In this document: in pieces, positions 44,950 through 54,212 of the stretch
Layout of the letters: each line of letters begins with the position of its first letter
How positions within the stretch are numbered: position 1 is the first letter of the stretch
Source of the DNA: Alphaproteobacteria bacterium
GTDB taxonomy: Bacteria > Pseudomonadota > Alphaproteobacteria > Micropepsales > Micropepsaceae
Assembly: GCA_017983635.1 (NCBI GenBank)
Contig: JAGOBA010000020.1
Location: 1-58,746, forward strand
Direction: 5' to 3'
DNA length: 58,746 nt
The notes under the pieces: model-generated
What the model saw: only the letters and a program-made list of their open reading frames with translations
What the model was told of the DNA's origin: nothing
The model's database searches: none
Made by a program: the position numbers and the translations under genes

Positions 44950-46221
44950 GTGCGACCACCGGGGATCGCCATAGCTGCGCTTTGCGCGCTCGTTTGCAGC
45001 GTGCCTCAAGCGCTTGCCGACGATCCTGACACCGGCTCCGCCGCCGATGTCCTTACCCGCGCGCGACCTGAATACGACGCCCGCGGCGTACGCATTGGCT
45101 CGTTCTTCATGTACCCGTCGCTCGCAGCAGGCGTCGGCTATACGGACAACGTGTTCAACGACAGCACGAAGACCACGTCGGACTATTTCTACACGGTCTC
45201 GCCGCTGCTGCGGCTGCAGTCGTCCTGGTCGCGCCACGAGTTGTTGCTGACTGCGGCGGCCAAGACCTACTCGTTCTCGAACCAGGGCAGCGAAGATCGC
45301 ACCGACCTCGACTTCGGCCTGAGCGCCCGCATCGACATCGTCCGCGGCACGGATATCAAGGCGAACGCGCACTACCTGGATCAACACGAACCGCGCGGCA
45401 CCGACGTGACCGGAGGTCTCGACGCCACCGATCCGGCCGAGCCCACGCCGTACACGCGAACGGGCTTCGGCGCGGAGATCAATCATACGCTGAACCGTGT
45501 GCGCCTATCACTCGGCGCCAGCCTCGACGACTACGATTTCGAGGACGTGCAAAGAGTCGATGGTGGGGCCCCAGCGTTCAACAACGACGACCGCGACCGC
45601 ACGGTGACCGAGGTCTTCGTCAAAGCGGCGACCGAAGTCAGCAGCGACACCGCTGTGTTCCTGCGCGGCCGGATCGACGAGCACGACTACGTCGATGCCG
45701 TCGATGACGCCGGCCACAATCGTGACTCCAGCGGTGTGGGCATCGACGGCGGCCTTGAATTCCAAATGACCCACATGCTCGAAGGCGAGGTCTTCGCGGG
45801 CTACACCCTGCGCAGCTTCGACGACACCACCTTCGCCGACGCCGCCGAGTTGGCGTTCGGCGCCGGCTTGAAGTGGTTTCCCACCATGCTGACCACCATC
45901 AGCGTGGACGCTGCGCGCGCGATCGAAGACACGTCCATCGGCTCGGCCTCCGGCTACGTCTCGACCCGCGGCGAGGTGGGCGTCGATCACGAGCTTCTGC
46001 GCAACGTGATCTTGAGCGGGCGTCTCGGCTACGAGAACGCGTCCTATCTCGACATCACGCGCAACGACGACATCCTGCACGGCTCGCTCGGCGGGCGCTT
46101 CCTTATCAACAACAATCTGCACTTCGACGCCGGGTGGGAGTTCGTCAACCGCAATTCGAACGATCTCGGCTTCGAATACTCCTCAGGTCAGTTTCAATTC
46201 TCTCTCACCGGCAAGATGTGA
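44950..46221 (+). CDS. Outer-membrane beta-barrel protein of the polysaccharide locus
   Basis: A protein of about 423 residues: signal peptide (IAIAALCALVCSVPQALADD), then GSFFMYPSLAAGVGYTDNVF, typical of outer-membrane barrels found beside polysaccharide export genes. Many alternating beta-strands follow, ending with an aromatic-rich strand (SGQFQFSLTGKM). It may be a secretin-like or accessory pore for polysaccharide. I chose GTG 44950 (GGGAGA upstream); GTG 44929 is also open. Confidence 0.8.
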   Translation: MRPPGIAIAALCALVCSVPQALADDPDTGSAADVLTRARPEYDARGVRIGSFFMYPSLAAGVGYTDNVFNDSTKTTSDYFYTVSPLLRLQSSWSRHELLLTAAAKTYSFSNQGSEDRTDLDFGLSARIDIVRGTDIKANAHYLDQHEPRGTDVTGGLDATDPAEPTPYTRTGFGAEINHTLNRVRLSLGASLDDYDFEDVQRVDGGAPAFNNDDRDRTVTEVFVKAATEVSSDTAVFLRGRIDEHDYVDAVDDAGHNRDSSGVGIDGGLEFQMTHMLEGEVFAGYTLRSFDDTTFADAAELAFGAGLKWFPTMLTTISVDAARAIEDTSIGSASGYVSTRGEVGVDHELLRNVILSGRLGYENASYLDITRNDDILHGSLGGRFLINNNLHFDAGWEFVNRNSNDLGFEYSSGQFQFSLTGKM

Positions 46222-46301
46222 CGCGTGTCTGTGGACGAAGTGAGCGATGTCGCGCGCCGCACGATGCGTCGCCATCGGCCATTCGCTAGTGTCGCATCGC
46301 G

Positions 46302-48560
46302 ATGTTGAGACCCGAAATGAAAGTTCACCGCCTGCACCAGCAAGCGGCGCTTGAGCCCGACACAATGGCCCAACCGGCGCTGCAACACGACGAAGCGCCG
46401 CAAGCCGAATTCGACTTGCGCTCGCTCTTGCGCGTCTTCATGGCGCGGCGTTGGACAATCCTGGGCACAATCGCAATCTGCCTGACCCTGGCCGGGATCG
46501 TCGTCGTGCAGATGACCCCGATCTACAGTGCCTCCACGCTGCTCATGGTCGGCCAGCGCGAAAACAAAGTTTTGGATCAAGAGTCGTTCCTGGCCGGCCT
46601 GCCGATGGACTCGGCCACGATCGAAAACCAGATCCAAATCCTGCGCTCCTGGTCGCTGGCCGAGCGCGTGGTGCTCAAACTGAACCTAACCCGCGATCCG
46701 GAGTTCGATCCCTCGCGCGCCGAAGGCTCGCTCCTGTCGAACTTGAATCCGCTGACCTGGTTCGCCAGCCCGAAGCGAAAGATCACAGCCGGTGCGAACG
46801 AGAAGGTGACAACCGTCGACCCGGCCATCCTCCGCCGCTTCGGCGCCAAGCTCACCGTCGCGGCCCAAGGCCGCTCATCCGTCATCAAAGTGACGTTCGA
46901 CTCCCCCGATCGCGAAAAGGCGGCAATGATCGCCAACGCGCTGGCCGACCAATACATCGTCGATCAGCTGGAAACGAAGTTCGACGCCGCCAAGCGCACG
47001 ACCGATTGGCTGAACGAGCGCCTGGGCCAACTGGCAGAACAAGTCCGCGCCTCCGAAAGCGCGGTCGAGCAATACAAAACCGAGCACGATCTGACGGACG
47101 GGAAGGGCGGTAACTCGCTCGCCAACGAACAGCTCTCCGAACTGAACGGCCAGATCGTCCTCGCGCGCTCGAACCTGGCCGAGCAGGAAGCGAAGTACAA
47201 GCAGGTCAACTCGCTTTACAACGCCGGCAGCAATGTCGACTCGATCGCCTCGGTGATCAACTCGCCGCTGATCTCGACGCTGCGCGGTCAGCAGGCGGAG
47301 CTGATGCGCAAAGAGGCCGAACTCGCTACGAAATACGGTGATCGCCATCCGCAAATGATCGCGCTGCGCGACGAGCGTAAGAACCTCGACGCCAAGATCG
47401 AAGAAGAGGTCAAGCGCATCATCCGCAACTTGAGCAACGAAGTCTCGATCGCCCGCGCGCGGCTGAGCTCGCTTGAATCCTCGCTCCGCGAAATCCAAGG
47501 CACCGCCAACACCCAAGGCAAGGCCTCGATCAAACTGCGCGAATTGGAACGCGACGCGCAGGCGAACCGCACGCTCTACGACACGTTCCAAGCCCGCTTC
47601 AAAGCGACCGAGGACAAGGACCAGATCCAGACCCCGGACGCGCGCACGATCCAAAAGGCCGCCGTCCCGCTCGATCCCAGCTACCCGAACAAGCCGCTGA
47701 TCATGGGCGTGACGCTGTTCGGTGCCGGCGTCATGGGCATGTTGCTCGCGCTGATGTTGGAGCGCCTCGACAACGGCTTCCGAATCGGCCCGGAGATCGA
47801 GCGCGCCACGCGCCTCTCGAACTTGGCGGTTGTTCCCGCCATCAAGGGCGCCAAGCACGTCGCCGATCGCGTCATTCACAAGCCGCTCTCCGTCTTCAGC
47901 GAGTCCATCCGCTCGCTCTATGCGGGTCTGCAACTCTCAAACGTCGACAAGCCGCCAAAAGTCGTAGTCATTACCTCAGCCGTGCCGAACGAGGGCAAGA
48001 CGTCGCTCGCCGTCAGCCTAGGCCGCCTCGCCGCGAAGAGCGGAGCGCGCGTCCTCCTGATCGATGGCGACCTGCGCCACCCAAGCGTTGGCGCACAATT
48101 CTCGCCGCGCCCGCCGGAAGCGGGCCTCGTCGAAGTGCTCGCGGGCAAGCGCGATTTGGCGGGTGTCTTGATGCGCGATCCGATCTCGACGCTGGAATTT
48201 GTGGCCGTGGCGGCCCCGCCGGCCAATCCGGCCGACCTGCTGGCGTCGCTGGCGATGAAGAGCTTGCTTCAGGCGTTGCGCGATCACTATGACCTGATCA
48301 TTATCGACGCCGCGCCTGTGTTGCCCGTATCCGACACGCGCATGCTGGCCCGTCTGGCGGACAAGGTCATCTTCGCCGTAAGGTGGGACGCGACCCCGCG
48401 CGAAGCGGTCTTGAGCGGCATCAAACTGCTGCGTGACGCGAACGCGGATATCGCAGGTACCGTGCTGACGCAGGCCGATCTGCGCCGCCACGCAATCTAT
48501 GGTTACGGTAACTCGGCGTATGGGTACGGTGGCAACTACGCGAAATACTATAGCGAGTGA
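46302..48560 (+). CDS. Polysaccharide chain-length regulator / tyrosine autokinase (Wzc-like)
   Basis: A 752-residue inner-membrane protein. The Wzz domain has a first helix near 48-70 (ILGTIAICLTLAGIVVVQM), a long periplasmic coiled coil at about 200-430, and a second helix (LIMGVTLFGAGVMGMLLALM). The cytoplasmic BY-kinase domain from about 530 has Walker A SAVPNEGKTSLAVSLGRLAA, A' VLLIDGDLRHPSVG and Walker B LIIIDAAPVLPVSD. The last 20 residues hold six tyrosines (YGYGNSAYGYGGNYAKYY), the autophosphorylation cluster. It controls polymer length and export with the Wza-like protein. The start may be 46302 or 46317. Confidence 0.93.
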   Translation: MLRPEMKVHRLHQQAALEPDTMAQPALQHDEAPQAEFDLRSLLRVFMARRWTILGTIAICLTLAGIVVVQMTPIYSASTLLMVGQRENKVLDQESFLAGLPMDSATIENQIQILRSWSLAERVVLKLNLTRDPEFDPSRAEGSLLSNLNPLTWFASPKRKITAGANEKVTTVDPAILRRFGAKLTVAAQGRSSVIKVTFDSPDREKAAMIANALADQYIVDQLETKFDAAKRTTDWLNERLGQLAEQVRASESAVEQYKTEHDLTDGKGGNSLANEQLSELNGQIVLARSNLAEQEAKYKQVNSLYNAGSNVDSIASVINSPLISTLRGQQAELMRKEAELATKYGDRHPQMIALRDERKNLDAKIEEEVKRIIRNLSNEVSIARARLSSLESSLREIQGTANTQGKASIKLRELERDAQANRTLYDTFQARFKATEDKDQIQTPDARTIQKAAVPLDPSYPNKPLIMGVTLFGAGVMGMLLALMLERLDNGFRIGPEIERATRLSNLAVVPAIKGAKHVADRVIHKPLSVFSESIRSLYAGLQLSNVDKPPKVVVITSAVPNEGKTSLAVSLGRLAAKSGARVLLIDGDLRHPSVGAQFSPRPPEAGLVEVLAGKRDLAGVLMRDPISTLEFVAVAAPPANPADLLASLAMKSLLQALRDHYDLIIIDAAPVLPVSDTRMLARLADKVIFAVRWDATPREAVLSGIKLLRDANADIAGTVLTQADLRRHAIYGYGNSAYGYGGNYAKYYSE

Positions 48561-49167
48561 GGCGGTCGTCGCCGGCGTTCTAGCGGCGGCGTTCTCGTCG
48601 TGGCTGTTGGTCTATGGCGCGATGTTTCTCATCTCCAGTTGGCACTTCGCCGAAGCCGAGCCGCGCTATGCCGCCGTCGCACGCGGCAAGGCCGGCACCG
48701 TGGTCGAGCTCGACGCACTGATCCAAGCGCTGCGCACCTCGCCGGTTCGCGCGGATTTGAGCCGCGCGGCCTTCGTGCAGATGCTGACCGCCCAGCAGAT
48801 CGGCCTGCGCTCGTTGCGCGCCACGACACGCCTCACCGCCGCCAGACGCGACTTGCGCTTAGGCTTGTCGGCCTCGCCCTCCGACGCCTACGCCTGGACC
48901 CGGCTTGCCATCACCGAACAGCGCCTCGAACATCAAGACGAAGCCGCAGCAGCCCTCGCGATGGCGCTGCAGGTGGCACCCGCCGAGCGAAAGCTAACCG
49001 CCGTGCAACTCGACTTGGGTGTGAGCCTCTGGCCCGACCTCAGAAAAGAGGGCAGGGACGCGCTCGCCCGCCGCCTGAAACTCGCCGAACGCTGGCCGGA
49101 GCAACAACGGACGCTCGCCGGAAACTCAGCCGCCGCCTTGCGCGAACGCCTGGCCGCCGAACGCTAA
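48520..49167 (+). CDS. Membrane protein with TPR-like region, coupled to the autokinase
   Basis: A protein of about 215 residues with one N-terminal membrane helix (AVVAGVLAAAFSSWLLVYGA) and a helical, TPR-like body (SDAYAWTRLAITEQRLEHQD). I do not recognise a family. The reading frame begins inside the autokinase gene in another frame (ATG 48520; others possible) and overlaps its Tyr-rich end by about 40 bases, implying coupled translation and a role in the same export complex. Confidence 0.6.
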   Translation: MGTVATTRNTIASEAVVAGVLAAAFSSWLLVYGAMFLISSWHFAEAEPRYAAVARGKAGTVVELDALIQALRTSPVRADLSRAAFVQMLTAQQIGLRSLRATTRLTAARRDLRLGLSASPSDAYAWTRLAITEQRLEHQDEAAAALAMALQVAPAERKLTAVQLDLGVSLWPDLRKEGRDALARRLKLAERWPEQQRTLAGNSAAALRERLAAER

Positions 49168-49262
49168 ACACGCGAAGCCGGGCTCTTGTTCGCACGCGGC
49201 GTCGGCGACTGCTAATCTCTCCCCCAACGGCCGGGAGTCCCCGGCGCACGGGAGCTCGCACG

Positions 49263-49844
49263 ATGATCCACCGGTACCTCGCCGCGGCAATGCTGGTTGC
49301 CCTGTCGTTCACTGGCGTTGCGGCGAAAGAGAACTGGAAGACGCTTACGCTGCGCGGCGAGCCGGGTTTGACAATCTCCGTGCCCACGGCCGCCAACAAT
49401 ATGATCGACGAAAAGAACCCCGATGACCTGATGTTCATTGCGCTAAAGGCGGGCCTTCACGGGGACATGGTGTGCATAGCACACCGCTCCGCCTATCCGG
49501 ACGGCGTGACGCGGGCGTCTTTCGCTGCGGCGCTCGCCTCCGAACGCCGCGAGACGTTTTGCCGGCACGACAGGAAAACCGTAAGCGACGTCAGCATCGA
49601 AAGCGCACGCTCGTTCCAACGCAACGGCTGGCAAGGCGCCGTCTGCACGGCCAGCTTCACCGACAGCGCCGAAAAAACACCAGGCCGGGTCCAAAGCCAA
49701 CTGCTCATCGCAGCAGCCCGCAAGATCTACGTCCTAACCTGCACGAGCGAAGACGAGGACCAAGAGATCGCCGAATACGAATGGTCCACCTTTTGGGGCG
49801 AAAAAGTCCGCCACATCCAAGACAGCTTCAACGTGCCCGAATAA
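49263..49844 (+). CDS. Exported protein of unknown function
   Basis: A 193-residue protein with a signal peptide (AAMLVALSFTGVAAKENW) and four cysteines (DMVCIAHRS, ETFCRHD, AVCTASF, VLTCTSED) that could pair in the periplasm. I recognise no family. It follows the polysaccharide operon by 95 bases on the same strand. The start is ATG 49263; the upstream CGGGAG tract is 10-15 bases away. Confidence 0.6.
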   Translation: MIHRYLAAAMLVALSFTGVAAKENWKTLTLRGEPGLTISVPTAANNMIDEKNPDDLMFIALKAGLHGDMVCIAHRSAYPDGVTRASFAAALASERRETFCRHDRKTVSDVSIESARSFQRNGWQGAVCTASFTDSAEKTPGRVQSQLLIAAARKIYVLTCTSEDEDQEIAEYEWSTFWGEKVRHIQDSFNVPE

Positions 49845-49952
49845 GGCCGCGACAACGCGCCTTCAGCAAGAGATGCGCGTCCCTACTGCAATCCGGAATC
49901 TCGATCGAATGCGCGACGGCGACATGGATTGCGGGCGTGCTCGTGTTCGCTT

Positions 49953-50420
49953 TCACTTCAATACCGTCTTTTCGGCGTTCGCATAGTCCGCGAAATCTTC
50001 GTGGCGCGCCACCTTGCCGCCCTCGACCGTGATCACGGTGACGATGCGTGAGCGGAAGCGCAACGCGCCGCCTGCGTCGCGCGGGTAGAATGCATTGACG
50101 TGGCCGATGAACACGACACGCCCATTCGACTCGAACACATCGGCGAGTTCGTATTCCAGGCGCGACAGCCCATAGCTCACAAACTGCTTCAAGAAAATAT
50201 CGCGCCCGTTGAGGACGATCGGGCCGCCGTCCTCAGGCCGAGCAGTCTGATCGGCGAATATCGCTTCGGGCGACAGAAAGCGCGCCATCGCGACCGTGTC
50301 GACCGCGGAGTAGGCCGCGAGGTAGTCGCGCGCGAGGCGCTCCGCAGCGGAGGGTTCGCCGGCACGAGCGGCAACGGCGGCGCACACGGCGATAAGGCAG
50401 ACAAGAAGAGCTTTCAGCAT
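49953..50420 (-). CDS. Exported NTF2-like (SnoaL-fold) protein, copy A
   Basis: A 155-residue protein: signal peptide (CLIAVCAAVAARAGEP), then an NTF2-like domain (RDYLAAYSAVDTVAMARFLS, YELADVFESNGRVVFIGHVN, IVTVITVEGGKVARHEDFAD). It is a paralogue of the next gene with the same layout. The fold serves many enzymes and binding proteins, so the specific role is unknown. Confidence 0.8.
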   Translation of the reverse strand: MLKALLVCLIAVCAAVAARAGEPSAAERLARDYLAAYSAVDTVAMARFLSPEAIFADQTARPEDGGPIVLNGRDIFLKQFVSYGLSRLEYELADVFESNGRVVFIGHVNAFYPRDAGGALRFRSRIVTVITVEGGKVARHEDFADYANAEKTVLK

Positions 50421-50431
50421 CTATAGCGGGC

Positions 50432-50926
50432 TCATGGGCTTGAGGGCGGAACCACACGGCCCGCGGCGTAGTTCGTGTAGTCGCGGTGTTCGCTCACCCG
50501 GCCGTTCGCGATCGTGATGATCGTGACGATCGGATACCGGTACTGCACGTCGCCCTTGGCCGTCTTGACCAGCGGTTTGACGGCGCCCACGAACACGACG
50601 TGGTTCGAGGCTTCATACCGGCGTTCCACGTCGTAGTTGAGAGACTTGGTCGTCTTTGCCCATTCGCGAAGATGCGCAAGTATCTCCGCGCGCCCTTTCC
50701 ACACGAACGGTCCGCCGATGCCCGGCACATTCGTGGAAGTTGGATCGTTGAAGACGGCGTCCTCGGTGTAGAGACGCTCAAGCGCGTTGATGTCGAGCTT
50801 TGCGTACGCGGCGAGATAGGCGTTGGCCTGAGCAATGACGGCGGCGTTCCCATACGGCTGGGGCGCCTCGGCGTGGGCGACTGCCAGCGACAGGAATAAG
50901 ATGAGGGCTTGCATAAACTTGATCAT
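50432..50926 (-). CDS. Exported NTF2-like (SnoaL-fold) protein, copy B
   Basis: A 164-residue protein with a signal peptide (QALILFLSLAVAHAEAP) and an NTF2-like domain (NAYLAAYAKLDINALERLYT, HVVFVGAVKPLVKTAKGD, IVTIITIANGRVSEHRDYTN). It lies 11 bases upstream of copy A on the same strand, so they form a two-gene operon from a tandem duplication. The start is ATG 50926 (MIKFMQAL); ATG 50914 is also possible. Confidence 0.8.
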   Translation of the reverse strand: MIKFMQALILFLSLAVAHAEAPQPYGNAAVIAQANAYLAAYAKLDINALERLYTEDAVFNDPTSTNVPGIGGPFVWKGRAEILAHLREWAKTTKSLNYDVERRYEASNHVVFVGAVKPLVKTAKGDVQYRYPIVTIITIANGRVSEHRDYTNYAAGRVVPPSSP

Positions 50927-51009
50927 GGGATCGCGACTAGCATGCGCGTCGGCATCGCAACAAGCGAACACGCCGCTGATCGCGCGAATGTGAGCGTTCG
51001 CGGGTGGTG

Positions 51010-52425
51010 TCATTGGATGCCCTGCCAATATGCGCTGTGGCGCCCGCCTTCGATCGCCGAGATCGCCGATCGCGCGACCTCGAGTCCTGAGTAGCGAATG
51101 CCGCTGGGGGCGAAGCTCATATGCCCACCGTTGAGCAAAACCACAGCGACGTCGCCGGTCTGCCGATTGGCAACGGCGAGAGCTTGGTATCCCGGGAAGT
51201 TGACACCCCAATGCCAGACGCTCCTCGTCTCACCGCGCTGCAAGCCGATGCCAAGGCCCCAGTCGTGATCGGCGTTCGCGCGTACTTGCGGCGTGAGCAT
51301 GGCGCTTAGCTGGGCATCGGCATCTGCCTTTTTCAGAATGTGGGTCAAGAACCGGGCGTAGTCAGACGCTGTTGTCCGCAGACCGGCGGCCGGCAGAAAG
51401 ACAGCCTTTCGTTCCGCTATCGGCACGGGTGGGCGTACGATCGACAAGCCGACAAAGGCCGCGGCGCAAAGGACCGCGCCCCCGCGAGCGGCCAGGCTTG
51501 GCCGCGCGGCGAGCAGCCAGGCCCCGGCGCCAAGAGCCAACATCGCGCAACCCGCAAATGTGAGCGGCGGCCAGTTCTGAGGGCCGACAAGCCAGTGCAA
51601 CCCAGCTGCGCCCGACGCAACGGCGAGAGCGGCAATGATGTGACGCGACAGTCTAAACTGGAACCTTGGGGTCGAGCGCCAAGCCCGCGCCGCCATCGCG
51701 TGCAAAATGAGTATCGGCGCGCCAACGGCCGTAGCGATGAACACCAAAATGGCGAATGGCAATCCCGCATCGATGCTCGGAAGCGCAAGCGGCGCATCGT
51801 CTCGTGAGCCGAATTGGCTGTGCGTCATCTGGAGTTCGGGCAAAACGACAGAGTTCATATGCTGTTCGAAACTTTGTCCGGTTGTTTGTGCAATGACCTT
51901 TCCGAGAAAGAGATAGCCAGCGCCCGCATACGCGAACTGGCCGGGAGAGGCGCGAGGTTCAAGCGCAGCCGTCAAGTTGTTGTCGAACCCAGCGCTATGA
52001 CTTAAGACCTGGCGAAGCGTGAATGTGTGGCCCGCGCGGACGATCGCTGCATCAAGATCGAGCCGGCCCTTTTGGGCGAGCCGCAGAACCGCATACGCTG
52101 TAAGTGGTTTCGATAGAGACGCCGCTTCAAATTGCGTATCGGATCGAACGCGCGCGCCAGTCCACGCGCTGGTAACGCCCGTCTGCCAATCGATCATTTG
52201 TCCGTCGCGAACCACTGCGACCGATGCCCCGGGGACGCCAATCCAAGGAAGCGCGTTGCCGAGCCGTTGCTCCAACGTTGAGACGATCGCTGCAGTGGAA
52301 TTGGCGCGCGCTTGGGGCTCCTGCGGTGGCGCAAACGCCGGTCGCAGCAAGGCGGCAGTTGCACAGACAAGCAGGATGAGAGCGAGCGCGAGATAACGGA
52401 CGCCGGCCCCTTCGGTGGATGTCAC
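51010..52425 (-). CDS. Beta-lactamase-fold serine hydrolase with internal membrane insert
   Basis: A 471-residue class C/DD-peptidase-like protein. An N-terminal membrane segment (ALALILLVCATAALL) is followed by the SxxK motif in EAASLSKPLTAYAVL and a Tyr motif YAGAGYLFLG. Four hydrophobic helices (for example LPFAILVFIATAVGAPILIL and LTFAGCAMLALGAGAWLLAA) are then inserted before the last part of the fold (GLRTTASDYARFLTHIL, WHWGVNFPGYQALAVA). Substrate unknown; likely a cell-wall or ester hydrolase. GTG 52425 has AAAAGGA upstream. Confidence 0.8.
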   Translation of the reverse strand: MTSTEGAGVRYLALALILLVCATAALLRPAFAPPQEPQARANSTAAIVSTLEQRLGNALPWIGVPGASVAVVRDGQMIDWQTGVTSAWTGARVRSDTQFEAASLSKPLTAYAVLRLAQKGRLDLDAAIVRAGHTFTLRQVLSHSAGFDNNLTAALEPRASPGQFAYAGAGYLFLGKVIAQTTGQSFEQHMNSVVLPELQMTHSQFGSRDDAPLALPSIDAGLPFAILVFIATAVGAPILILHAMAARAWRSTPRFQFRLSRHIIAALAVASGAAGLHWLVGPQNWPPLTFAGCAMLALGAGAWLLAARPSLAARGGAVLCAAAFVGLSIVRPPVPIAERKAVFLPAAGLRTTASDYARFLTHILKKADADAQLSAMLTPQVRANADHDWGLGIGLQRGETRSVWHWGVNFPGYQALAVANRQTGDVAVVLLNGGHMSFAPSGIRYSGLEVARSAISAIEGGRHSAYWQGIQ

Positions 52426-52716
52426 GCTGGCTGTCCTTTTGGTTGTTATGTCCCCTGTCGCCGCTCGTATAGTCGGCAAGGACTTCGTTGAGAACGGGTG
52501 ACTTCGACTCAGACTTGCGGATCGCGCGAACGTGAGCAACTGTCGATTGACTTCACGAAGTCGTTATTCTCAGGGCCTGCGCCAACACGCGATCCCGTCG
52601 GATTCCGCAACGCTGTTGTCCGGATGCGCTTGTGACGGCGAATTCAAACGCGTAAGCCGGTTTGTGTACTGCAACAAATGGGGGCGCGGCGGCAACGGGC
52701 CGCCTTGGGGAAAGTC
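52426..52716. other. Intergenic region, divergent promoters
   Basis: The 291 bases lie between a minus-strand serine hydrolase and a plus-strand S41-like gene. No gene, RNA or strong hairpin is evident. It should contain both promoters. Confidence 0.35.
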
Positions 52717-54153
52717 ATGCGAGTCTTGAGGATTCTGGGTTGGACGTCTTTGGTCCTGCTTCTGGCTACCGGCGGCCTCGTCGCGGCGAACTGGCAGATG
52801 GTGACGCAGATCGTGCGTTTCAGTCCGCTCATCCTGCCCGCGTTCTATGGCGAGCCATCGAACAAGACCGAGGCGCAACAACAAGACATCAAGTTCCTAC
52901 GACGGTTGGTGGACTACGACCGAAGTTACACCGGCCAAGAGCTGCGGGACTTTCACGTTCATCTCGATGCGCTCTTCGCGCGCGCGGGGAGGCTCAGCGA
53001 CGCCGAACTCTACTTGGGGGCCGCGCGGGCTGCGGCAATCTCCGACAATGGTCATACGAATGTCGGCGCGGGACCGCTCTATCGCCGGTTCAACCGCGTC
53101 GGTGTGAAGGTGTTCTGGTTCGCCGACGGGCTATTCATCGTGCGCGCACGCAACGATCTCGCCGATCTAGTTGGCGCGAAAGTCACCGCGGTTCAGGGTG
53201 TTCCAATAGACGCGGCGGTGCTGAGACTTGGCTACTATTTCGGCGGCGCCGAAAGTTGGAGGCGTCTCTATTCCTCCCTGTTCTTGGAGTCGCCCGAAAT
53301 CATGCACGCCGCCGGCCTGTCGTCGTCGTCGGATAGTTTGTCGCTCAGCATCACCGATGCAACGGGCGCCAATCGCGAGGTGAGGCTGCGAGGCGTCAAA
53401 GCCGACGCGACCGTCCCTACGCGATGGCCATGGATGACACTTTTGGCAACCGCGATGCCCGACGAGGGCAATGGATGGAGGCGAACGCTTTCCCTGACCG
53501 GCCCTCAAGCGCCGCTTTATCTGCGCGGCACGAACGAGAATTTCTTTTGGACGCGCATTGGCGGCGGTGTCTACTTGCGACCCCATCTCTTGCTTGAGAG
53601 GCCGGAAACGCCGATCCTTGCCAACTTCGAGGCGGTCGTCAGGGCGGGCGCGTCGAAGCCATTCGATTTCATGATCGTCGACTTGCGCCAGAGCCCGGGC
53701 GGCGACTACACGAAGGTCGTTGACTTCGCCAAGGCCGCACCGAAGGCGATAAGGCCTGAAGGGCATCTGTACATTATTACCGGACCGCAAACTTTCTCGG
53801 CCTCCGTGGTGGCAACCGCCCTTTTGAAGCACCACGGCGGAAGGAAGTCCGTCATCGTCGGCGAACGGCTTGGCGATCGGGAACAATTCTGGGCCGAAAC
53901 CGGACTTCCGTTCGCATTGCCAAACTCCGGCTACGCGATCAACTATGCAACGGGTTATCACGATTGGGAGAAAGGCTGTGCGGGCAAGAATGAGTATTGC
54001 TTCGATCTGAATTTGATCCACGAAGTGTCCGCCGGCTCTCTGTTACCGAGCGTGCCGCTTGCGCCGACATACGCGGACTACGCCAGCGGCCGTGATGTGG
54101 TGTTGGAGTGGATTGGCGCGAAGGAAGGCGCTGTGGTGTCCCAGCCGAAGTGA
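52717..54153 (+). CDS. Membrane-anchored S41 peptidase-like protein
   Basis: A 478-residue protein with an N-terminal anchor (SLVLLLATGGLVAANW) and an S41/tail-specific-protease-like core: VDLRQSPGGDYTKVVDFAKA, then IITGPQTFSASVVATALL with the expected Ser, then VIVGERLGDREQFWAE. In active S41 proteases a Lys (GKG-type) follows; here the aligned segment is GDREQ without Lys, so activity is doubtful. A PDZ-like stretch is near residue 160 (VGAKVTAVQGVPID). The start is ATG 52717 with GGGGAAAG upstream. Confidence 0.72.
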   Translation: MRVLRILGWTSLVLLLATGGLVAANWQMVTQIVRFSPLILPAFYGEPSNKTEAQQQDIKFLRRLVDYDRSYTGQELRDFHVHLDALFARAGRLSDAELYLGAARAAAISDNGHTNVGAGPLYRRFNRVGVKVFWFADGLFIVRARNDLADLVGAKVTAVQGVPIDAAVLRLGYYFGGAESWRRLYSSLFLESPEIMHAAGLSSSSDSLSLSITDATGANREVRLRGVKADATVPTRWPWMTLLATAMPDEGNGWRRTLSLTGPQAPLYLRGTNENFFWTRIGGGVYLRPHLLLERPETPILANFEAVVRAGASKPFDFMIVDLRQSPGGDYTKVVDFAKAAPKAIRPEGHLYIITGPQTFSASVVATALLKHHGGRKSVIVGERLGDREQFWAETGLPFALPNSGYAINYATGYHDWEKGCAGKNEYCFDLNLIHEVSAGSLLPSVPLAPTYADYASGRDVVLEWIGAKEGAVVSQPK

Positions 54154-54212
54154 GTAAAGGCGCTAAGTCGCGGCGGCGTGCCCCGGAAAGTCGCTGTTCG
54201 TAACCTTCGGCG

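Noticed and set aside
48600..49844. A 414-residue plus-strand frame ending in the same frame as the 49263 gene
   Set aside because: The upstream part is a shadow of the membrane/TPR gene; only the part from ATG 49263 has a signal peptide and sensible composition.
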